In this document: positions 1 to 5,625 of the stretch, one piece after another
Position numbering within the stretch: position 1 is the stretch's first letter
Layout of the letters: every line of letters begins with the position of its first letter
Source of the DNA: an uncultured Actinomycetes bacterium
GTDB lineage: Bacteria > Actinomycetota > Thermoleophilia > Solirubrobacterales > 70-9
Reading direction: 5' to 3'
Length of the DNA stretch: 11,175 nucleotides
NCBI GenBank assembly: GCA_937907435.1
Contig: CALCIA010000352.1
Coordinates: 1 to 11,175, forward strand
Notes under the pieces: model-generated
The model's input: only the letters and a program-made list of their open reading frames with translations
Told to the model about the DNA's origin: nothing
Databases searched by the model: none
Position numbers and translations under genes: made by a program

Positions 1-158
1 CCAACGGCATCGTCGACACCGAGCCCTACCGCAAGCTCGGCCGCAACCAGCTGCGGATCGGCATGTTCCCCGCGGTGGAGCCGGACGACGTCGAGGCGCT
101 GACCAAGTGCATCGACTGGGTGGTCGAGAACGCCGAAGACGTCCGCCCGGGCGACTAG
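1..158 (+). CDS. serC: Phosphoserine aminotransferase, C-terminal fragment (5' end outside window)
   Basis: Reading from base 3 gives 51 residues starting NGIVDTEPYRKLGRNQLRIG and ending at the TAG at 156-158. This matches the C-terminal end of actinobacterial (mycobacterial-type) SerC, where a short region containing VDTEPYRKLGRNQ is followed by a final helix containing EPDDVEALT-CIDWVVE. SerC is a PLP-dependent class V aminotransferase that converts 3-phosphohydroxypyruvate and glutamate into phosphoserine and 2-oxoglutarate in the cytosol. The PLP lysine lies upstream of the window and cannot be checked. The neighbouring serA, 13 nt downstream on the same strand, makes the SerC substrate, which strongly supports the assignment. 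The identification rests on recognising the tail of the family. Confidence 0.85.
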   Translation, partial: NGIVDTEPYRKLGRNQLRIGMFPAVEPDDVEALTKCIDWVVENAEDVRPGD

Positions 159-161
159 GTT
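156..161 (+). promoter_or_regulatory. Possible -10 element (TAGGTT) upstream of serA
   Basis: TAGGTT fits the actinobacterial TAnnnT -10 pattern and overlaps the serC stop codon. It ends 10 nt before the serA ATG, and no Shine-Dalgarno sequence is visible in the 13-nt gap. A very short or leaderless serA transcript is possible, but the spacing is slightly long and no good -35 element is seen. A chance match cannot be excluded. Confidence 0.25.
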
Positions 162-171
162 TTCCCGCCCG

Positions 172-1755
172 ATGAAGGTCCTGGTCAAAGAGAAAATCGC
201 CGACACGGGCGTCGATCTGCTGCGGTCGCGCTTCGACGTCGACCTCGGGCTCGACATGTCCGAGGAGGAGTTCCGCGCCAAGCTGCCGGAGTACGACGCG
301 ATCCTGATCCGCAGCGCCACCAAGATGACGCCGGAGCTGATCGACCTGGCGAGCAACCTGAAGGTGATCGGCCGCGCCGGCACCGGCGTCGACAACGTCG
401 ACATTCCGGCGGCGACGCGCCGCGGGATCATCGTCGCCAACGCGCCCGAGTCGAACTCGGTCGCCGCCGCCGAGCACACCCTGGCGCTGGCCCTGGGACT
501 GTTCCGCAACGTGCCCCAGGCGCAGGCGACGCTGGTCGCCGGCCGCTGGGACCGGGCCAAGTTCAAGGGCGCCGAGCTCTACGGCAAGACCCTCGGCGTG
601 ATCGGCTTCGGCCGCATCGGCCAGCTGGTCGCCAAGCGCGCCCAGAGCTTCGACATGGAGGTCATCGCCTACGACAAGTTCGTCTCCGCCGAGCGCTTCC
701 GCGAGCTCGGCGTCGAGGGCTGCGAGGAGCTGACCGACCTGCTCGGCCGAGCCGACCTGGTCACCCTCCACACGCCGAAGACGCCGGAGACGATCGGGCT
801 GATCGACGCCGCGGCGATCGCCGCGATGAAGGACGGCGCCCGCCTCGTCAACTGCGCGCGCGGCGAGCTGGTCGTGCTCGACGACCTCCTCGCCGGGCTC
901 GAGTCGGGCAAGCTGGCGGGCGCGGCGCTCGACGTCTTCCCCGACGAGCCCTTCACCGAGCATCCGATCTTCGCGCGCGGCGACGTCGTCGTCACCCCGC
1001 ACCTGGGCGCCTCGACCGCCGAGGCGCAGGACCGCGCCGGCGTCGTCACCGCCGAGCAGGTCACCGAGGCGCTGACCGGCGGCGTCGTCACCAACGCCGT
1101 CAATATCGCCGCCGTGCGCCCGGAGGAGATGGAGGCGCTGGCGCCCTTCGTGCCGCTCTGCGAAAAGCTCGGCCGGCTCGCGCAGGGCCTGGGGGAGGGC
1201 TCGGTCGACGGGGTCGCGGTCGAGTTCCGCGGCAAACTCGCCACCTACGACACCCGCCTGCTCGGGATCGCGGTCCTGGTCGGCATCCTCTCCGGCAACA
1301 CCGAGACGCCGGTCAACCTCGTCAACGCGCCGCAGATGGCCGAGGAGCGGGGGATCGAGCTGACCGAGACCAAGGAGCCCGGCTCAGAGGACTTCACCGA
1401 GCTCGTCACCGTGCGGCTCGGCTCGGGCGGCAACGCGGTCGAGGTCGCCGGCACCGGGGTCGGCCCGCGCAACGAGCCCTATCTGGTCTCGGCCTGGGGG
1501 GAGAGCTTCTTCATGCCCTTCGCCGAGCACATCACCGTGTTCCGTTATGCCGACCAGCCGGGGATGATCGGCCGCGTCGGCAACGCCTTCGGCGCGGAGG
1601 CCGTGAACATCGTCTCCGCCGCGGTCGGCGCCGAGCACGGGGGCGGCGGCGATGCCGTGATGGCGCTGACGACTGACGCGCCGGTCCGTCCCGACGCGCT
1701 CGAAACCATCCTCGCGCTCGACGGCTTCTCGCTGGGACGCTCGGTCGACCTCTGA
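172..1755 (+). CDS. serA: D-3-phosphoglycerate dehydrogenase (SerA, long form with ACT domain)
   Basis: The 527-residue protein oxidises 3-phosphoglycerate to 3-phosphohydroxypyruvate with NAD, the first step of serine synthesis. Residues 1-100 and 285-310 form the substrate-binding domain. The Rossmann domain has the dinucleotide loop G145-F-G147-R-I-G150, followed by D168, the expected ribose-binding acid. The catalytic set of 2-hydroxyacid dehydrogenases is present: R230 (in NCARG), E259 (in DEP) and H277 (in PHLGAST). Residues about 315-450 are the intervening (ASB) domain typical of long SerA. Residues about 452-527 are an ACT domain with Y459, D461 and N479, which align with the serine-binding residues known in the M. 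tuberculosis enzyme (Y461, D463, N481). Feedback inhibition by serine is therefore likely. Length agrees closely with the 528-residue mycobacterial protein. The ATG has no clear Shine-Dalgarno and lies 13 nt after serC. Confidence 0.97.
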   Translation: MKVLVKEKIADTGVDLLRSRFDVDLGLDMSEEEFRAKLPEYDAILIRSATKMTPELIDLASNLKVIGRAGTGVDNVDIPAATRRGIIVANAPESNSVAAAEHTLALALGLFRNVPQAQATLVAGRWDRAKFKGAELYGKTLGVIGFGRIGQLVAKRAQSFDMEVIAYDKFVSAERFRELGVEGCEELTDLLGRADLVTLHTPKTPETIGLIDAAAIAAMKDGARLVNCARGELVVLDDLLAGLESGKLAGAALDVFPDEPFTEHPIFARGDVVVTPHLGASTAEAQDRAGVVTAEQVTEALTGGVVTNAVNIAAVRPEEMEALAPFVPLCEKLGRLAQGLGEGSVDGVAVEFRGKLATYDTRLLGIAVLVGILSGNTETPVNLVNAPQMAEERGIELTETKEPGSEDFTELVTVRLGSGGNAVEVAGTGVGPRNEPYLVSAWGESFFMPFAEHITVFRYADQPGMIGRVGNAFGAEAVNIVSAAVGAEHGGGGDAVMALTTDAPVRPDALETILALDGFSLGRSVDL

Positions 1756-1782
1756 CCGCAACGTCGCCGTCTCTGCGTTGTT

Positions 1783-1788
1783 AAGGGG
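1783..1788 (+). promoter_or_regulatory. Ribosome binding site fixing the start of the RTX-like gene
   Basis: AAGGGG lies 4 nt upstream of the ATG at 1793. It selects that ATG over the in-frame TTG at 1778, and the resulting protein begins with MKR followed by a hydrophobic signal-peptide core. Confidence 0.6.
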
Positions 1789-1792
1789 TCCG

Positions 1793-2362
1793 ATGAAGCG
1801 CCTATCCGGACTGGTTCTCGCCGCCCTCGCGGCGGCCGCGCTGCTGGCCGTCTCCGCGACGGCCGCCGCCCCGGCGAAGCAGCCGCGGCGCGCCCTCGCG
1901 GCCACCGAAGGCTCGGTCAACGTCGTCCTCGCAGGGAGCCCCGGCAACGACCGGATCACGATCGAACTTTCCGCCGACGGCCGCGCCTACGAAATCGAAT
2001 CGGCGACGCCGCTCGAAGTCGGCGGCACCGTCTGCACGCACCCCGAAAAGCGCCTCGAGGCGCTGTCCTGCGAAGCGACCGCGATCGCCGGCTTCGAAAT
2101 CAACACCGGGGCCGGGAACGACGTCGTCACCCTCGGGCGCACGGTGCCGGTCCCGGCGACGATCCGCGGCGGCGAAGGCGACGACGTCCTCACCGGCGGC
2201 GCCGGCAACGACAAGCTGATCGGGGGGGCCGGGAACGACGAACTGAACGGCCGCGGCGGCAACGACATGCTGATGGGCGGCCCCGGCGACGACGTCCTGA
2301 ACGGCGGGTCCGGCGAAGACAAGCTGATCGGCGGCGGCGGACACAACGTCCTCCGGCCCTGA
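1793..2362 (+). CDS. Small secreted protein with RTX-type (hemolysin-type) calcium-binding nonapeptide repeats
   Basis: The 189-residue protein starts at the ATG with the Shine-Dalgarno AAGGGG. Residues 1-27 are a Sec signal peptide: MKR, a Leu/Ala-rich core, then an Ala-rich cleavage region (about residues 22-28). Residues 40-120 hold an uncharacterised segment with two isolated repeat-like motifs (SPGNDRI near 49-55 and GAGNDVV near 106-112) and two cysteines (C81, C93) that could form a disulfide. Residues 126-188 are seven consecutive nonapeptides of the GGxGxDxLx type, which in RTX proteins form a calcium-stabilised parallel beta-roll. No enzymatic domain is present, so this is a stand-alone beta-roll protein. 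Export by Sec differs from the type I route used by proteobacterial RTX toxins. Its function is unknown; an extracellular calcium-dependent structural or surface protein is plausible. It lies 37 nt after serA but has no obvious link to serine synthesis. Confidence 0.85.
   Translation: MKRLSGLVLAALAAAALLAVSATAAAPAKQPRRALAATEGSVNVVLAGSPGNDRITIELSADGRAYEIESATPLEVGGTVCTHPEKRLEALSCEATAIAGFEINTGAGNDVVTLGRTVPVPATIRGGEGDDVLTGGAGNDKLIGGAGNDELNGRGGNDMLMGGPGDDVLNGGSGEDKLIGGGGHNVLRP
2168..2356 (+). repeat. Seven tandem 27-bp units encoding GGxGxDxLx nonapeptides
   Basis: Units begin at 2168, 2195, 2222, 2249, 2276, 2303 and 2330. They encode GGEGDDVLT, GGAGNDKLI, GGAGNDELN, GRGGNDMLM, GGPGDDVLN, GGSGEDKLI and GGGGHNVLR. 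The fourth unit has R for G at position 2. The last unit has H-N in place of the usual acidic/Asp pair, as expected at the cap of a beta-roll. The period is exact at 27 nt with no indels. Confidence 0.9.
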
Positions 2363-2387
2363 GCCGCGCCTCCGCGTCGCCCGTCCC

Positions 2388-2404
2388 AGGCGTCGCGCAC
2401 GCCT
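2388..2404. terminator. Small hairpin between convergent genes, possible bidirectional terminator
   Basis: AGGCGT (2388-2393) and ACGCCT (2399-2404) form a perfect 6-bp stem with a 5-nt loop. It lies in the 41-bp gap between the RTX-like gene and the convergent MFS gene and touches the MFS stop codon. No T-tract follows on either strand, so a terminator role is only suggested by position. Confidence 0.3.
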
Positions 2405-3792
2405 CAGGTCGTCGCGGGCGCGCGCCGCGCGAGGAGCGCCCCGCCGACGAACAGCACGCTGACCGCGAGGCCGACCAGGGCGATCGCGGCGTCGAGCCGG
2501 AAGCCCGCCTGGAAGCCGTCGATGAAGGGCGGCATGTTGGCGGAGAAGACCGTCGTCGTCAGGCCGAGGCCGATCGAGCCGCCCGCGATCTGGAACATGT
2601 AGACGATCCCGCCCGCGAGGCTGGTCTGCGATTCGTCCACCGAAGTGACCCCGGCGGTGGTCGCGGTCGGGTAGAAGCTGCCGATCCCGATCCCGAGGAC
2701 GACCATCCCCGGCACCAGCGCGCCGTAGCCGGCATCGCCGCCGACCAGCGAGAACAGGATCGCCGCCGCGGTCATGCAGCCCGCGCCGATCACCGCGAGG
2801 CGCTTCGCCCCGAGCCGCGTGTAGAGCGGCCCGGCGCCGAAGGAGACGAGCGCGAAGGTGGCGAGCGCGGGCAGCATCCCCAGCCCCGATTCGAGCGGCG
2901 AGAAGCCGAGCTGGCTCTCCATGAACTGGGGGAGGTAGAGCAGCGCCGCGAAGAAGGTGGCCGACATGCAGAGGATCGCCACGCAGGAGCCGGCGAAGTT
3001 GCGGTTGCGCATCACCGCGCTCGGGATCAGCGCGTGGCGGCCCGCGCGCCGCTCGAGCGGCAGGAAGGAGCCGACCCCGATCACGGCGATCGCCAGCATC
3101 GCCAGAACCCGCGGGTCGGTCCAACCCCAGTCGTCGACCTGGTCGAGCCCGATCAGGAGCGAGACGAGGCCGAGCGAGATCGCGGTGACCCCGGCGTAGT
3201 CGATCTTGTGGTCGGCGTCGGCCACCTCGTCGAGGTGGACGCTCGACCAGACCACCGCGACCGCGAAGGCGGCGATCGGCACGTTCAGGAAAAAGATCCA
3301 GCGCCAGGTGAGGAGGTCGGTGAAGACGCCGCCGATCAGCGGCCCCGCCGCGTTCCCGAGGCCCGCCGCGCCGATGATCAGCCCGCCCGCCAGCCCCGCC
3401 TTGTCTTCAGGCAGGATCGCGTAGGTCATCCCGAGGATCGCGGGCCACATCAGCGCGCCACCGACCCCCATCAGGGCGCGCGTGACGATCAGCCAGGTCT
3501 CGGTCGGCGCGGCGCCCCCGGCCGCCGACATCAGCGCGAAGATCCCCGCCCCGACGAAGAACGAGACGCGCCGGCCGAACATGTCGGCGAGCCGCCCGCC
3601 GGTCACGATCAGCACCCCGAAGGTGAGCGCATAGGCGTTGACCACCCACTGGATCGTGTTGATGTTGGTGTGGAAGTCGCTCTCCATCGTGGGCAGGGCG
3701 ACGTTGACCGCCGAGAAGTCGTTGGCGATCACGAACACCGCCGCGCCCATCGCGAACAGCGCCGTCCAGTTCGTCCGGGTCCCGGCCTCCAC
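2404..3792 (-). CDS. MFS transporter, DHA2 (EmrB/QacA-like) drug:proton antiporter family
   Basis: The 462-residue membrane protein has about 14 hydrophobic segments, at roughly residues 9-33, 48-65, 77-95, 100-120, 134-155, 163-183, 200-217, 228-246, 266-288, 303-322, 331-350, 357-378, 394-416 and 432-455. Fourteen helices are typical of DHA2. Visible signatures are FSAVNVALP in helix 1, motif A GGRLADMFGRR (65-75) in the loop between helices 2 and 3, and an antiporter motif-C-like GLGNAAGPLIGG (144-155) in helix 5. The family exports drugs and other amphipathic compounds by proton antiport; the substrate here cannot be told from sequence. The start is a GTG. A TAGCCT -10 motif lies 7 nt upstream with no Shine-Dalgarno, so a leaderless transcript is likely. 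An internal ATG at residue 16 would cut into helix 1. The gene diverges from the leucine cluster, and the two probably share a compact promoter region. Confidence 0.9.
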   Translation of the reverse strand: MEAGTRTNWTALFAMGAAVFVIANDFSAVNVALPTMESDFHTNINTIQWVVNAYALTFGVLIVTGGRLADMFGRRVSFFVGAGIFALMSAAGGAAPTETWLIVTRALMGVGGALMWPAILGMTYAILPEDKAGLAGGLIIGAAGLGNAAGPLIGGVFTDLLTWRWIFFLNVPIAAFAVAVVWSSVHLDEVADADHKIDYAGVTAISLGLVSLLIGLDQVDDWGWTDPRVLAMLAIAVIGVGSFLPLERRAGRHALIPSAVMRNRNFAGSCVAILCMSATFFAALLYLPQFMESQLGFSPLESGLGMLPALATFALVSFGAGPLYTRLGAKRLAVIGAGCMTAAAILFSLVGGDAGYGALVPGMVVLGIGIGSFYPTATTAGVTSVDESQTSLAGGIVYMFQIAGGSIGLGLTTTVFSANMPPFIDGFQAGFRLDAAIALVGLAVSVLFVGGALLARRAPATT

Positions 3793-3799
3793 GGGCGGC

Positions 3800-3805
3800 A
3801 GGCTA
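3800..3805 (-). promoter_or_regulatory. Probable -10 element (TAGCCT) for a leaderless MFS transporter mRNA
   Basis: Read on the minus strand, TAGCCT matches TAnnnT. It is separated by 7 nt from the GTG start at 3792, the spacing expected if transcription begins at or next to the start codon. No Shine-Dalgarno is present, and no convincing -35 hexamer is seen. Confidence 0.4.
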
Positions 3806-3827
3806 CGTCACCCCGCCGTCGGTGCGC

Positions 3828-3833
3828 TACCCT
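3828..3833 (+). promoter_or_regulatory. Possible -10 element (TACCCT) for the leucine leader transcript
   Basis: TACCCT fits TAnnnT and ends 11 nt before the leader ATG at 3845, so transcription would start near 3840 with only about 5 untranslated bases. A weak -35 candidate (ACGTCA, 3805-3810) has 17-nt spacing and overlaps the divergent MFS -10 element. Both assignments are pattern matches only. Confidence 0.35.
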
Positions 3834-3844
3834 GCGTCGTGGAA

Positions 3845-3904
3845 ATGGCCTTTCCGCTGAACAGCCTCGCGCTTCTCCTTCTCCTCCCCCCTCGGGGGGA
3901 ATAG
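3845..3904 (+). CDS. Leucine-rich leader peptide upstream of leuA (19 aa)
   Basis: A 19-codon ORF encodes MAFPLNSLALLLLLPPRGE and stops with TAG, 67 nt before the leuA ATG. Seven of the 19 residues are leucine, and five of these are consecutive (residues 10-14, bases 3872-3886, codons CTT CTC CTT CTC CTC). Two are CTT, which is uncommon in this strongly G/C-ending gene set. A Leu run placed just before the first leucine-pathway gene is the hallmark of a ribosome-sensed leader. The codons for PPRGE also form a 6-bp hairpin (3885-3900). No Shine-Dalgarno precedes the ATG, but a possible -10 suggests a nearly leaderless start. The peptide is probably not functional itself; what matters is whether the ribosome pauses at the Leu codons. 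Confidence 0.8.
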   Translation: MAFPLNSLALLLLLPPRGE

Positions 3905-3958
3905 CGCTGGGCGGCGCGATAGCCGCGAGAGACAACAGGCCATTCGAGACTTAGAGAG

Positions 3959-3965
3959 AAGGAGG
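3959..3965 (+). promoter_or_regulatory. leuA Shine-Dalgarno sequence
   Basis: AAGGAGG followed by GG lies 6 nt upstream of the leuA ATG. It is the strongest ribosome binding site in the window. It can be fully covered by the leader's Leu codons, and the ATG itself sits in the centre of a 14-nt palindrome (3966-3979). Confidence 0.85.
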
Positions 3966-3971
3966 GGTCCC

Positions 3972-5546
3972 ATGGGACCGCAAAGCAACGACACGAACGC
4001 CGCCCCCGACGCCAACCGCGTCCACATCTTCGACACCACGCTGCGCGACGGCGAGCAGTCGCCCGGCATCTCGCTCAACGCCGCCGAGAAGGTGGAGATC
4101 GCCCAGCAGCTCGTGCGGCTGGGGGTCGACGTGATCGAGGCGGGCTTCCCGATCGCCTCGCCGGGCGACTTCGAGGCCGTCCAGGCGATCGCCCGCACGG
4201 TCGAAGGTCCGGTCATCTGCGGCCTGGCGCGCACCCACAAAGCTGACATCGACGCCGCCTGGGGCGCCGTCAAGGACGCCGAGCGCCCGCGCATCCACAC
4301 GTTCATCTCGACCTCCGACATCCACATCGAGCACCAGATGCAGACCGACCGCGAGGACGTCAAGGGCCAGGCCGAGGCCGCGGTCACGATGGCCCGCGCC
4401 TACTGCGAGGACGTCGAGTTCTCGCCGATGGACGCCTCCCGCTCGGACTTCGAGTTCACCGCCGAGGTGCTGCAGATCGCGATCGACGCCGGGGCGACGG
4501 TGATCAACGTCCCCGACACGGTCGGCTACGCGACGCCGGAGGAGTACGCGGCGATGTGGCGGCGCTTCTACGAGCTGGTGCCGGACCTGCGCGGGGTCGA
4601 AACCTCGGTCCACTGCCACGACGACCTGGGGCTGGCCGTCGCCAACTCCTACGCCGGCGTGATCGCCGGGTGCCGCCAGGTCGAGTGCGCGATCAACGGC
4701 CTCGGCGAGCGGGCCGGCAATTGCTCGCTGGAGGAGATCGCGATGCTGATCCGCGTCCGCGAGGACGTCCACGGCTTCACCACCGGCATCAACACCCGCG
4801 AGATCGCCCGCACCAGCCGCCTGGTCAGCCGCCTGACCGGCTACCCGGTGCAGCCGAACAAGGCGATCGTGGGACGCAACGCCTTCGCCCACGAGTCCGG
4901 CATCCACCAGGACGGCGTGCTGAAGGAGCGCACCACCTTCGAGATCATGGACGCGACCGAAGTCGGCTTCGAGTCCAACTCGATCGTGCTCGGCAAGCAC
5001 TCCGGCCGCCACGCGCTGAAAGACGCGCTGGAGCAGCTTGGCTACAAGGTGGAGGGCGGCGCCCTCAACTCGGCCTTCAAGGCATTCAAGGAGGTCGCCG
5101 ACCGCAAGAAGCAGGTGACCGCCCTGGACCTGGAGGCGATCGTCTCCGACGAGATGCGCGACCGCGCCGACGCCCACGAGCTGGCCTCCTTCGAGGTCAC
5201 CGCGGCGACCGGCAAGGAGCCGCTGGCCCGGATCGGCGTCACCCTGCCCTCGGGCGAGGAGGTCGTCGGCGAGTCCACCGGCGACGGCCCGATCGACGCC
5301 ATCTTCCGCGCCATCCAGGCCGCGGTCGGCACCGAGTCGGAGATGGTCAAGTACACGGTCGAGGCGGTGACCGGGGGAGAGGACGCCCTCGGCGAGGTGA
5401 CCGTCCAGCTCCGCACCGACGGCGTCCTGGCCTCCGGCTCCGGCGTCGCCACCGACATCATCGAGGCCAGCGCCCGCGCCTACCTGCGAGCCATGTCCAA
5501 CAGCCTCGAAGGCGCCGCCAACGTCCTCGAACCAACGGGTCCGTAG
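3972..5546 (+). CDS. leuA: 2-isopropylmalate synthase (E. coli-type LeuA)
   Basis: The 524-residue enzyme condenses acetyl-CoA with 2-oxoisovalerate to 2-isopropylmalate, the committed step of leucine synthesis. The N-terminal TIM barrel (about 16-285) begins HIFDTTLRDGEQSPG, where D21 is a metal ligand and R25 the catalytic arginine. HCHDDLGLAVANS (214-226) gives the metal ligands H214 and H216, and NGLGERAGN (242-250) contributes N250. The linker/lid region has GRNAFAHESGIHQDG (301-315) and GKHSGRHAL (341-349). Residues about 390-515 form the C-terminal LeuA regulatory domain, with GDGPIDAIFRAI (437-448), where leucine feedback inhibition acts in this family. Length fits the roughly 520-residue LeuA form rather than the longer mycobacterial one. 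The start is set by the strong AAGGAGG. The gene lies downstream of the leucine leader and is followed by a hairpin. Confidence 0.97.
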   Translation: MGPQSNDTNAAPDANRVHIFDTTLRDGEQSPGISLNAAEKVEIAQQLVRLGVDVIEAGFPIASPGDFEAVQAIARTVEGPVICGLARTHKADIDAAWGAVKDAERPRIHTFISTSDIHIEHQMQTDREDVKGQAEAAVTMARAYCEDVEFSPMDASRSDFEFTAEVLQIAIDAGATVINVPDTVGYATPEEYAAMWRRFYELVPDLRGVETSVHCHDDLGLAVANSYAGVIAGCRQVECAINGLGERAGNCSLEEIAMLIRVREDVHGFTTGINTREIARTSRLVSRLTGYPVQPNKAIVGRNAFAHESGIHQDGVLKERTTFEIMDATEVGFESNSIVLGKHSGRHALKDALEQLGYKVEGGALNSAFKAFKEVADRKKQVTALDLEAIVSDEMRDRADAHELASFEVTAATGKEPLARIGVTLPSGEEVVGESTGDGPIDAIFRAIQAAVGTESEMVKYTVEAVTGGEDALGEVTVQLRTDGVLASGSGVATDIIEASARAYLRAMSNSLEGAANVLEPTGP

Positions 5547-5578
5547 CGCTTCCGTCACAGAGAAGTCGCTGAATTGAT

Positions 5579-5607
5579 CCATCCCGCGCACCACACGCGC
5601 GGGATGG
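5579..5607 (+). terminator. Strong stem-loop downstream of leuA
   Basis: CCATCCCGCGC (5579-5589) and GCGCGGGATGG (5597-5607) form a perfect 11-bp stem with a 7-nt loop, 32 nt after the leuA stop. No T-tract follows, which is common for terminators in high-GC actinobacteria. It could end or attenuate leuA transcription, or act as an mRNA stabiliser between leuA and the downstream genes. Confidence 0.55.
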
Positions 5608-5625
5608 GACGTCACCCTCGGTCCC

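Larger units (their letters stand above)
3844..3971 (+). promoter_or_regulatory. Leucine-responsive leuA leader RNA with a predicted pseudoknot (LEU-element-like)
   Basis: Two long-range complementarities are visible. Helix 1 pairs AATGGCCT (3844-3851, containing the leader ATG) with AGGCCATT (3937-3944), 8 perfect base pairs. Helix 2 pairs CTCCTTCTC (3875-3883, in the Leu-codon run) with GAGAAGGAG (3956-3964), 9 perfect pairs. Two G-U pairs and one C-G pair extend helix 2 to 3872/3967. Helix 2 buries the leuA Shine-Dalgarno. The helices cross, forming a pseudoknot. Local hairpins at 3885-3900 (6 bp) and 3911-3926 (GCGGC/GCCGC, 6-nt loop) lie between, and CTCGCG (3866-3871) can alternatively pair with CGCGAG (3924-3929). 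There is no U-tract. A conserved pseudoknot called the LEU element was predicted upstream of actinobacterial leuA; equivalence is inferred. Model: ribosomes stalled on Leu codons free the leuA Shine-Dalgarno, and completed leader translation lets it be masked again. Confidence 0.65.

Noticed and set aside
1758..1781. Weak hairpin GCAACG/CGTTGT after serA as a terminator
   Set aside because: It has only five canonical pairs plus a wobble with a 12-nt loop and lies next to the start region of the next gene; too weak to call.
1778..1792. TTG at 1778 as an upstream start for the RTX-like gene
   Set aside because: It would place extra residues before the signal peptide and lacks a Shine-Dalgarno, while ATG 1793 has AAGGGG and a clean MKR-plus-hydrophobic start.
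1802..3124. Long minus-strand open frame (440 codons) overlapping the RTX-like gene and the MFS gene
   Set aside because: The translation is Arg/Gly/Ala-rich low-complexity with no family resemblance. It is antisense to the RTX-like gene and in another frame of the MFS gene; such frames are expected in GC-rich DNA.
3885..3904. Hairpin 3885-3900 as a classical transcription attenuator terminator before leuA
   Set aside because: The stem is only 6 bp, lies inside the leader ORF, and is followed by GC-rich sequence without a U-tract. The anti-Shine-Dalgarno pairing is a better explanation.
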